From Tenacibaculum gallaicum (lineage in GTDB: Bacteria > Bacteroidota > Bacteroidia > Flavobacteriales > Flavobacteriaceae), in contig NZ_QUNS01000001.1 in the NCBI RefSeq assembly GCF_003387615.1, positions 1 to 64,000 on the forward strand: DNA of 64,000 nucleotides, in the 5' to 3' direction. Under the pieces are notes generated by a model, which was given only the letters and a program-made list of their open reading frames with translations, made no database searches and was not told the origin of the DNA. The position numbers were made by a program, and so were the translations under genes. Below, piece by piece: positions 7,707 to 14,234 of this stretch; within the stretch, counting starts at the first letter, position 1, and each line of letters begins with the position of its first letter.

Positions 7707-8630
7707 AAATTTAAAAAGAGAATATCCTAATGCAAACCCTATCCAAGGCTCTTTATTATAATTCCATTTTTCAGCATCATCTCCAACACTGTAATCCCAA
7801 CCAATAAATCCTCCAAGATTTATCTTGTTGTAACTAAAAGATAAACCTAATCCGATTGTTCCCAATCCTTTGACTATTTCTGTGTCTGAATCTAATGGTA
7901 TATTTGCACTTGAAGTATTACTTGCATTTAAAGTAACAGTAGATGCGCCTATGAGTAAACCTCCAGTCCATTTATAAGTATTCGATATATTTCCAACGTC
8001 TTTTCGATGAAAAAAAGATGTTTTGCCATAAAAAGTTCTTCCAACAAATAAATTTGCATTAAAATCTGTTGTAAATTCCTCACTTATTCCTGCATCTTTA
8101 TCTTTAAATCTGTATTTAAATGGTATTGTAAGGGCAGAAACTGTCCATTCTCTAAAATTTAATTTTATGGTTTGTCTATTTTTTAGTTCATAAAAATAGA
8201 CATCTCGTTTTCCAAAATCTCCATTTTTATCTTTTGTCAAATAAGGGTTAACAATTAATTTATTTTTTTCAAATTTCACAAACCCTTTAATTCCATTTCT
8301 TGTAATGTTCTCTTTTTTTTCAATTACTTGTCTTGAGTAAAATTTTTCATCTATTGTTATAGTGTCAAAGACCTTTATTTTTTTTCCAAAAATATTTTTT
8401 TCTATCTCATAATTTAATTTTGAACCTAACGGATAAATTGCTCTGATATTATCTTGTTCTTCATCTGTTAAGTCTTTAAATTCTATTTTTGACACCTTCT
8501 TTAAAGTTATATTTGGTCCATTGCAATAGGTTATAGTGTTTGGTATTTCATATACTTTTTTAAAAGATTCTTGTCCAAATCCTAAAGCGCATATTGATAT
8601 TAAAACTAATGTAGCTATATAATTTTTCAT
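7704..8630 (-). CDS. Secreted protein of unknown function, possible outer-membrane barrel
   Basis: This 308-residue protein has a cleavable signal peptide (MKNYIATLVLISICALGFGQ). The N-terminal half is Lys-rich and mixed alpha/beta. From about residue 150 the sequence alternates hydrophobic and polar residues with many Gly and aromatics (WTGGLLIGASTVTL, LGTIGLGLSFSYN, LGGFIGWDYSVG, PWIGFALGYSLFKF) and ends in a terminal Phe. That pattern suits an outer-membrane beta-barrel or a barrel-like adhesin. No family is recognised. It stands alone between repeats: a cassette-like repeat begins at its stop codon, and a diverged dispersed repeat lies upstream of its start. Confidence 0.7.
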   Translation of the reverse strand: MKNYIATLVLISICALGFGQESFKKVYEIPNTITYCNGPNITLKKVSKIEFKDLTDEEQDNIRAIYPLGSKLNYEIEKNIFGKKIKVFDTITIDEKFYSRQVIEKKENITRNGIKGFVKFEKNKLIVNPYLTKDKNGDFGKRDVYFYELKNRQTIKLNFREWTVSALTIPFKYRFKDKDAGISEEFTTDFNANLFVGRTFYGKTSFFHRKDVGNISNTYKWTGGLLIGASTVTLNASNTSSANIPLDSDTEIVKGLGTIGLGLSFSYNKINLGGFIGWDYSVGDDAEKWNYNKEPWIGFALGYSLFKF

Positions 8631-8715
8631 TGTTTTTTCTTGTTAATACTCTTAAAAATAAAAATTTAGTTCCTAATCTATTTAATAATAGATACTTTTT
8701 AAATTATTACCAGCT

Positions 8716-9072
8716 CGTTTTATCTCAAACTTTAGTTCTTTTATCCTAATAAAAGCATGGGATACTATAAAGTTTGGTAATTTTTATATCCTCATATTAG
8801 TTAAAACCTACTATGTTAGACTTTCATAAAATTATAAACGTTTATTTTTTACGTTTTGATGGTTTTAATGATGGCGTGTTTCCTGGTGTATCTTTATTAT
8901 CTCTTTGTCTTTGATCTGGTTTTCCAGTTGATTTTGCTATCCTTTTTGGTCCTGGTTTAAGTGCCATAATTTTTTACTTTATTTAATGTTAGTTGATTTT
9001 ACAATCTCCCATAAACCTAAAACATTAACACCACACATTCTTACGGAAATCCTCAAAACCAGATATTTAAAT
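8716..9072. repeat. Second diverged copy of the 4890-5122 repeat
   Basis: 8719-8790 resembles 4895-4960 (TATCTCAAACTTTAGTTCTT and a CATGGGATACTATA box), and 9041-9070 resembles 5090-5119 (CTTACGGAAATCC). The microprotein gene at 8842-8967 lies between the two similar ends, so the flanks may mark the insertion of that gene. The alignment was made by eye and is approximate. Confidence 0.45.
8842..8967 (-). CDS. 41-residue basic microprotein
   Basis: The frame starts at ATG (8967) and ends at TAA (8842). The product begins MALKPGPKRIAKSTGKPDQR, continues QRDNKDTPGNTPSLKP and ends SKRKK. It is rich in Lys, Arg, Pro and Gly with almost no hydrophobic residues, so it is probably disordered and could bind nucleic acid. 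That is inference. Codon use is regular and the MALKPGPKR start looks like a designed protein N-terminus rather than chance. I do not know a named family. Confidence 0.55.
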   Translation of the reverse strand: MALKPGPKRIAKSTGKPDQRQRDNKDTPGNTPSLKPSKRKK

Positions 9073-9167
9073 CATAGAAGTTAGTTTTTTTATCATTAAT
9101 GTAGTGTTAAACTGAGTATAGAGTAGATTTATACTTAATAGTATTGCTCAATAAACTACTGTCTTCA

Positions 9168-9230
9168 TTTTCTTTGCTTGTCCAAAGAAAACGAACCAAA
9201 AGAAAGGACACTTTTATGAGGAATTTTTAA
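9168..9230. repeat. Dispersed 60-bp repeat, copy 2
   Basis: Near-identical to 6968-7029, including the TTTCTTTG-CTTGTC-CAAAGAAA hairpin and the GAACCAAAAGAAAGGACACT tract. The rest of 9073-9592 has no gene apart from the hairpin at 9246-9297 and a gene remnant at 9485-9591. Confidence 0.8.
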
Positions 9231-9245
9231 ACCTTGTTTAAAAAC

Positions 9246-9297
9246 GTCTGAAAAACGATGCGAGGCAAAGCCTCTGAATCTCATCGCTTTTTTAGAC
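9246..9297. repeat. Long nested hairpin
   Basis: The outer arm GTCTgaaaaaCGATG pairs with CATCGcttttttAGAC, and an inner GAGGC-AAA-GCCTC pair lies within it. The T-rich side lies on the plus strand. It could act as a bidirectional terminator or be part of a mobile hairpin element. No flanking gene clearly uses it. Confidence 0.6.
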
Positions 9298-9484
9298 TAT
9301 TCTGCGTAAAAGAGTTTAGAGAAACTCCTTTTTAAAATTTAATTTTTATTAGCTAACGTCATTACGAAGAAGGTACGACTAAAGTAATCTGTTTATTTCG
9401 AACTATAAACTTAAAGATTACTTTTTTGTTTGGAATGATGTTTTATTTAAGTGGTTAATTTTCTAAGATGTGTAGTAGCTCAGT

Positions 9485-9591
9485 TTTTCTCTGGCAAAGT
9501 AGTTGTAAAATCTAAACTATATTTTTCTCCTATCTTATAGTTAAGAACTCCATCCTTTTGAAAGGGATCTAATCTCTTTAATTTTTGTTTT
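9485..9591 (-). pseudogene. Possible coding remnant after the Zn-ribbon gene
   Basis: In a frame different from that of the upstream 91-residue gene, a stop-free stretch reads CPLEKQKLKRLDPFQKDG, then VLNYKIGEKYSLDFTTTLPEKN and a stop. It has no start codon of its own and looks protein-like. It may be the tail of a longer ancestral protein cut by a frameshift near 9595, or chance. Confidence 0.3.
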
Positions 9592-9592
9592 T

Positions 9593-9868
9593 CTAGAGGA
9601 CAATCTTCTTTTCACATTTCGGACATTTCAACCGACTATTATCAAAATCTTTTCCAAATTTATTTCCCATTACAGCAAACAGACCAGCACCAACCAAAGC
9701 AGCAGGAATTGCAATTGGCGCCCCTAAAACAGCTCCAGCAATTCCTAAACCAGAAGCTAATGTATATCCTACTCCTCCTCCAATAGCAGTCCCAATAATC
9801 CTTCCTTTTTTATCCTTTTTAAACAAAATCTCTGTTTTACAATGTGGACAATATTTTTGTTTTTTCAT
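9593..9868 (-). CDS. Small membrane protein with a zinc ribbon split around a glycine-rich hairpin
   Basis: This 91-residue protein has CPHC at residues 7-10 and CPKC near 82-85, two Cys pairs that could together bind one zinc ion. Between them lie a basic stretch (KKDKKGR) and a Gly/Ala-rich hydrophobic segment of about 45 residues (IGTAIGGGVGYTLASGLGIA, then GAVLGAPIAIPAALVGAGLFA). That segment suits a glycine-zipper membrane hairpin, which would leave both Cys pairs on the same side. Similar small zinc-ribbon/glycine-zipper proteins occur among bacterial accessory genes; their function is not known to me. It is a single gene with a possible coding remnant directly after it. Confidence 0.7.
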   Translation of the reverse strand: MKKQKYCPHCKTEILFKKDKKGRIIGTAIGGGVGYTLASGLGIAGAVLGAPIAIPAALVGAGLFAVMGNKFGKDFDNSRLKCPKCEKKIVL

Positions 9869-10018
9869 CTATCTCTTCTTTATTACTTTATTATTTTCAG
9901 TTATTTAAATTTGAGTCGTCATTTAATTCCAAAATGCTTCTTATCTCTATATAACTCTCTGTTTTGTCTAGTTACTTTAATATTTTTATAAACGTAAAAG
10001 AACATCTTCACATATTTA

Positions 10019-10045
10019 TACGGAATCCCATAAACTCAGTTATTT
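10019..10045. repeat. 27-nt exact repeat
   Basis: Identical to 5093-5119 (begins TACGGAATCCCATAAACTCA). It marks the right border of the repeat-rich accessory region; a terminator and then the carboxylase operon follow. The 9869-10119 spacer holds nothing else I can identify. Confidence 0.8.
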
Positions 10046-10065
10046 TATTAAAGTTTTATAAAAAC

Positions 10066-10103
10066 AAAAAAGACGCTTCTAAAAAGAAGCGCCTCCAAAA
10101 AAA
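10066..10103 (-). terminator. Terminator of the acyl-CoA carboxylase operon
   Basis: AGACGCTTCT and AGAAGCGCCT pair around AAAA. On the minus strand the stem is followed by TTTTTTG. It lies 17 bp beyond the stop of the carboxyltransferase gene, marking the end of the three-gene operon. Confidence 0.8.
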
Positions 10104-10119
10104 TATTAATCTTTATTTG

Positions 10120-11661
10120 TTACAACGGTATATTTCCGTGTTTTCTATTTGGTCGTTCTACCTTTTTACCTTCTAACATGGCAAAAGCTTTGATTAGTTT
10201 TCTACGGGTGTCTTGTGGTAAAATTACCTCATCTACAAATCCGCGTTCTGCTGCTCGGTAAGGGTTGGCAAATTTATCAGCATACTCGGCTTCTTTCTCT
10301 GCTAGTTTCGCTTCGTGGTCGTCTGCTTCAGCAATTTCCTTTTTAAAGATAATTTCACTCGCTCCTTTGGCTCCCATTACCGCAATTTCTGCACTAGGCC
10401 ATGCAAAATTCATATCTGCACCAATATGTTTTGAGTTCATTACGTCATACGCTCCACCATAGGCTTTACGGGTAATTACACTAACTCTTGGCACAGTAGC
10501 CTCACTCAACGCATACAATAATTTTGCTCCGTTGGTAATAATCGCATTCCACTCTTGGTCGGTTCCTGGTAAGAATCCTGGTACATCTACCAACACCAAT
10601 AACGGAATATTAAAACAATCGCAAAAACGGGTGAATCGTGCTGCTTTTTTAGAACTGTTTACATCCAAACATCCTGCTAAACTCATCGGTTGATTGGCAA
10701 CAATTCCAACACTTCTTCCTCCTAAACGCGCAAATCCAACCACAATATTATCGGCATACTCTTTATGAATTTCAAAGAACGAATCTGCATCAGCAATACC
10801 GTCAATTACAGCACGCATATCGTACGGCTTGTTGGCATTATCTGGAACGATGTTGGCTAATTCTTCTCTAATTTCATCTCCTAATTCAAACGGTAGCTTT
10901 GCTGTAGTTTCTTGATTGTTCTGTGGCATATAACTCAACAATGTTTTAATATCCTCTAAACATTGTACATCGTTCGCTGCCGTTAAATGCGTAACTCCCG
11001 ATTTGGTTGCATGCGTACTTGCGCCTCCTAACTCTTCTGAAGTTACTTCTTCATTGGTTACTGTTTTTACTACGTTAGGTCCTGTAACAAACATATAACT
11101 TGAGTTTTCTACCATAACAGTAAAATCGGTCATGGCTGGTGAATATACTGCTCCACCCGCACAAGGTCCCATAATCGCTGAGATTTGCGGAATTACTCCC
11201 GAAGCTTGTACATTTCTGTAAAAAATATCGGCATAACCACCTAACGAACGTACTCCTTCTTGAATACGTGCTCCACCAGAATCATTCAACCCGATTAATG
11301 GCGCTCCTACTTTTACGGCTAAATCCATAATCTTACAGATTTTTTCGGCATGTGTTTCTGATAACGAACCTCCAAATACCGTAAAGTCTTGTGCAAACAC
11401 ATATACCAAGCGTCCGTTTACCGTTCCGTATCCTGTTACCACTCCATCACCATAAAACTTCTGATTTTCCATTCCAAAATCAGTCGTTCTATGGGTTACC
11501 AAAATGCCTACTTCTTCAAAAGAACCTTCATCTAAGAAATAATCGATACGCTCACGAGCGGTTAATTTTCCTTTTTGATGATGACGGTCGATGCGTTGTT
11601 GTCCACCTCCTAACTTTGCTTCGGTAACTTTATGTTGTAATTCTTCTATTTTAGATTTCAT
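10120..11661 (-). CDS. pccB: Acyl-CoA (propionyl-CoA type) carboxylase, carboxyltransferase subunit
   Basis: This 513-residue protein has the complete crotonase-like N- and C-terminal halves of the biotin-dependent carboxyltransferase beta family. It moves carboxyl from carboxybiotin to an acyl-CoA in the cytoplasm. Visible family blocks are [20 protein letters not shown] near the start, the oxyanion-type Gly pairs [20 protein letters not shown] and [16 protein letters not shown], and [10 protein letters not shown] with [10 protein letters not shown] in the second half. Length equals the PccB/MmdA group. It is the last gene of an operon with biotin carboxylase and BCCP; the 180-bp gap to accC contains a repeat. 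Propionyl-CoA is the likeliest substrate, but methylcrotonyl- or acetyl-CoA cannot be excluded. A methylmalonyl-CoA decarboxylase role is less likely with accC adjacent. Confidence 0.9.
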   Translation of the reverse strand: MKSKIEELQHKVTEAKLGGGQQRIDRHHQKGKLTARERIDYFLDEGSFEEVGILVTHRTTDFGMENQKFYGDGVVTGYGTVNGRLVYVFAQDFTVFGGSLSETHAEKICKIMDLAVKVGAPLIGLNDSGGARIQEGVRSLGGYADIFYRNVQASGVIPQISAIMGPCAGGAVYSPAMTDFTVMVENSSYMFVTGPNVVKTVTNEEVTSEELGGASTHATKSGVTHLTAANDVQCLEDIKTLLSYMPQNNQETTAKLPFELGDEIREELANIVPDNANKPYDMRAVIDGIADADSFFEIHKEYADNIVVGFARLGGRSVGIVANQPMSLAGCLDVNSSKKAARFTRFCDCFNIPLLVLVDVPGFLPGTDQEWNAIITNGAKLLYALSEATVPRVSVITRKAYGGAYDVMNSKHIGADMNFAWPSAEIAVMGAKGASEIIFKKEIAEADDHEAKLAEKEAEYADKFANPYRAAERGFVDEVILPQDTRRKLIKAFAMLEGKKVERPNRKHGNIPL

Positions 11662-11676
11662 CTATATTCTTTTTTT

Positions 11677-11760
11677 GGGCGTTCCCCAAGGGTCGGGCTT
11701 TACGCTATATCTTTTGTTGGTTCTCGATACTTGCTTCGCAAACTCGAACTGACAACAAAA
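11677..11760. repeat. Composite dispersed repeat between accC and pccB
   Basis: 11680-11712 contains the GGGCGTTCCCCAAGGGTCGG type sequence followed by GCTTTACGCTATATC, a pattern I recall as common in flavobacterial spacers. 11721-11752 then carries the right half of the MITE-like element (TTCTCGATA to ACTCGAACTGAC). That half is itself bracketed by TTTTGTTG and CAACAAAA, which makes it a hairpin. It interrupts an otherwise compact operon. Confidence 0.6.
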
Positions 11761-11841
11761 GGATGCTGCTGCAAATACTTTGCATTCAACGAAACACGTA
11801 AAATACAAATTATTGAGTTAATCCCTAACGCACATTATGTA

Positions 11842-13278
11842 TTAACAAGTTTTTAAAATACGTTGCTCTTTTAAATACTGCTGTAAGGCTACTTGTGCAG
11901 CAATCTTCGCTTCCTTTTCATATTCTGCTTCTAACAACTCAGGCGTATAATATTTCTTTACAAAATGAGTATCGAAATTCCCTGAGGTGAAAGCTTCGTG
12001 TTCGCATACGAACTTTCCGAACGACAACGTAGTTTCTATTCCTTTTACCTTATAATTACTAATTGCTTGCTTCATTAGCTCGATAGCTTCTTCACGCGTA
12101 TTTCCGTACGTAATCAATTTAGAAATCATCGGGTCGTAATAAATAGGAATTTCCATTCCTTCTTCAAAACCATCATCTACCCTGATATTTTCTCCTTCTG
12201 GATGTTGGTAGGTTTCTAACACTCCAATACTTGGTGCAAAATTATTTAACGGGTCTTCGGCATATACACGTAACTCTAGCGCATGTCCTTTAATTTGTAA
12301 ATCGTCTTGGGTGAATGATAACTCCTCTCCTCTTGCTATTTTTATTTGCTGTTCTACTAAGTCTACTCCTGTGATAAGTTCCGTAACTGGGTGCTCTACT
12401 TGTAAACGTGTATTCATTTCTAGAAAGTAGAAGTTTTTGTTTTCATCTAATAAAAACTCCACAGTTCCTGCTCCTAAATAATCACAGGCTTTCGCAACTC
12501 TTACCGCTGCGGCTCCCATGGCTTCTCTAATTTCTGGAGTTAATACACTTGATGGTGCTTCTTCTACTACTTTTTGGTGACGACGTTGTACCGAACATTC
12601 ACGTTCAAATAAATGTACTACGTTTCCGTGAGCGTCTGCCAATACTTGGATTTCAATATGACGTGGTGAGCCTACATATTTTTCTATAAATACAGAACCG
12701 TCTCCAAAAGCTGATTCTGCTTCTGAAATTGCACGCTGCATTTGTTCTTTTATATCTGCTTCTTTTTCCACCACACGCATTCCTTTTCCACCACCACCTG
12801 CTGAGGCTTTGATTAAGATTGGATAGCCAATTTCATTCGCTACTTTCGATGCATATTCTACATCGGTTACCGCTTCGTCAATACCTGGAACCATCGGAAT
12901 ATCATAGGCTTTCACTGCATCTTTTGCAGCCAATTTGCTTCCCATCACTTCAATAGCATGTGTTTTCGGCCCTATAAATACAATTCCTGATTTTGCTACG
13001 GCTTCCCCAAAGGCTGCATTTTCACTTAAAAATCCGTATCCTGGATGAATTCCATCTACATCTAACTCCTTCGCTACTTCAATAATTTTATCTCCTAATA
13101 AATACGATTGATTCGATGGTGCAGGACCAATACATACTGCTTCGTCTGCAAAAGTTACATGTGGTGAATTTCTGTCTGCTTCAGAAAAAACAGCTACGGT
13201 TTTAATCCCCATCTTTTTTGCAGTACGCATTACACGCAACGCAATTTCTCCTCTATTTGCTACTAATATCTTTTTCAT
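11842..13278 (-). CDS. accC: Biotin carboxylase subunit of acyl-CoA carboxylase
   Basis: This 478-residue ATP-grasp enzyme carboxylates the biotin of BCCP using ATP and bicarbonate. Residues 1-80 form the N-terminal domain (KKILVANRGEIALRV). The ATP-binding Gly-rich loop is KASAGGGGKGM at 158-167, and the catalytic block EMNTRLQVEHPVTE lies at 287-300. The biotin carboxylase C-terminal domain (LELRVYAEDP, then YYDPMISKLITYG) follows. Length is slightly above E. coli AccC. It starts 1 bp after the BCCP stop, so the two are co-translated. The C-terminal KEQRILKTC tail is unlike the core and may be lineage-specific. I use accC; with pccB downstream, pccA-type naming would be equally fair. Confidence 0.93.
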   Translation of the reverse strand: MKKILVANRGEIALRVMRTAKKMGIKTVAVFSEADRNSPHVTFADEAVCIGPAPSNQSYLLGDKIIEVAKELDVDGIHPGYGFLSENAAFGEAVAKSGIVFIGPKTHAIEVMGSKLAAKDAVKAYDIPMVPGIDEAVTDVEYASKVANEIGYPILIKASAGGGGKGMRVVEKEADIKEQMQRAISEAESAFGDGSVFIEKYVGSPRHIEIQVLADAHGNVVHLFERECSVQRRHQKVVEEAPSSVLTPEIREAMGAAAVRVAKACDYLGAGTVEFLLDENKNFYFLEMNTRLQVEHPVTELITGVDLVEQQIKIARGEELSFTQDDLQIKGHALELRVYAEDPLNNFAPSIGVLETYQHPEGENIRVDDGFEEGMEIPIYYDPMISKLITYGNTREEAIELMKQAISNYKVKGIETTLSFGKFVCEHEAFTSGNFDTHFVKKYYTPELLEAEYEKEAKIAAQVALQQYLKEQRILKTC

Positions 13279-13279
13279 A

Positions 13280-13765
13280 TTACTCCATTTCTATTAAAAC
13301 CGTATTCTTTTCTACTTTATCTCCTACTTGTATAGCAACCGATTTTACGACTCCGTCTCTTGGTGCTTGTAAGGTGTTCTCCATTTTCATGGCTTCTAAC
13401 ACTAAAATCCCATCTCCTTCTTTCACTTCTTGACCAATTTCTACTTCTACAGAAACAATTAACCCAGGCATTGGTGCCTTAATATCGTTTTCTTTTTTCT
13501 CTGCTGCAACTTCTAACCCTAACTCATCAATTAACATATCTAATTCATTAGAAATACTTACCTCATAAGTATTTCCATTGATTTGAATGGTGTATGTTTT
13601 TTGATTGAAATTTGTTTGAAATATGGTTGCTTGATACGATTGATTCCCCTCAAGTACGTGGTAGTTGTTTTTTGACTTTTCTACTATATCTAGCGCCTCA
13701 ATTTGCGCTTCAGTAAAGTCAAAATCATGCGTTTTATTAACGCTCGTTTTAAAAGATTTACTCAT
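13280..13765 (-). CDS. accB: Biotin carboxyl carrier protein
   Basis: This 161-residue protein has a C-terminal biotinyl-lipoyl domain (about 95-160) with the biotinylation motif EAMKM and acceptor Lys127, preceded by KAPMPGLIVSVEV. The N-terminal 90 residues form a second small beta-rich domain (ATIFQTNFNQKTYTIQI) like those linked to the BT domain in propionyl-CoA carboxylases. It is the first gene of the accB-accC-pccB operon, read divergently from the TPP-riboswitch gene. In many bacteria this carrier is fused to the carboxylase; here it is separate. Confidence 0.9.
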   Translation of the reverse strand: MSKSFKTSVNKTHDFDFTEAQIEALDIVEKSKNNYHVLEGNQSYQATIFQTNFNQKTYTIQINGNTYEVSISNELDMLIDELGLEVAAEKKENDIKAPMPGLIVSVEVEIGQEVKEGDGILVLEAMKMENTLQAPRDGVVKSVAIQVGDKVEKNTVLIEME

Positions 13766-13933
13766 AAATATCTGGTATTTTCACCACTAAAATATTAAAA
13801 TTACGATGGAATACATGAGTTAAGTCTATAAATTGGCTAGAATGTTTTTTTACTTACTTGAGAACTTCCTGTTCATTTACTAACAACCCCAGAAAAACCT
13901 GCTATTTATCACTCTTAAGTCATATTTCATATT

Positions 13934-13941
13934 TACCTTTG
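13934..13941 (+). promoter_or_regulatory. -7 box (TACCTTTG) of the TPP-riboswitch transcript
   Basis: It matches the Bacteroidota TAnnTTTG -7 consensus. It lies just before the first conserved riboswitch base, so transcription would start near 13945, right at the aptamer. No clear TTTG -33 box is seen at the expected spacing. Confidence 0.6.
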
Positions 13942-13944
13942 CAC

Positions 13945-14112
13945 CGTTCTCATAAAGGGGTGCCTTATTTGAATTACGAATTGTGGAATTACGAATTTTG
14001 ATTATTAAAATAATTTGTAATTAATCATTTATAATTCATAATTAAATTCAGGCTGAGATCATACCCAACGAACCTGGAACAGGTAATGCTGTTTAGGGAA
14101 GCAAGCGTTAAT
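13945..14112 (+). ncRNA. TPP (THI-element) riboswitch with an enlarged P3 arm
   Basis: The conserved 5' block GGGGTGCC (13957-13964) and the 3' blocks GGCTGAGATCATACCC, GAACCTGGAACAGG, TAATGCTG and AGGGAAGCAAG are all present in order. Between them P3 is expanded to about 80 nt. It contains repeated AATTACGAATT units that pair with AATTCATAATT on the far side, so it is one long AT-rich hairpin. TPP binding should reduce expression of the receptor downstream. Confidence 0.95.
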
Positions 14113-14115
14113 AAT

Positions 14116-14136
14116 AAGGTCTGGTAGACCTTTTTA
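14116..14136 (+). terminator. Expression-platform terminator hairpin of the TPP riboswitch
   Basis: AAGGTCT (14116-14122) pairs with AGACCTT around GGT, followed by TTTTT. Its place just after the aptamer and before the gene fits transcriptional attenuation. A second perfect hairpin GTAAAGC-TAT-GCTTTAC lies at 14150-14166. Confidence 0.75.
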
Positions 14137-14234
14137 GCGAGTGCAAAAAGTAAAGCTATGCTTTACGTTCACAATTATTCAATGTTTAACTAAAGAATAA
14201 TTACCTCTTTTTATTCGATTTTGTTTTTTATAAA

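Noticed and set aside
9964..10176. 70-codon plus-strand frame
   Set aside because: It crosses the 27-nt repeat and the carboxylase terminator and is Lys/Asn-rich only through AT-richness.
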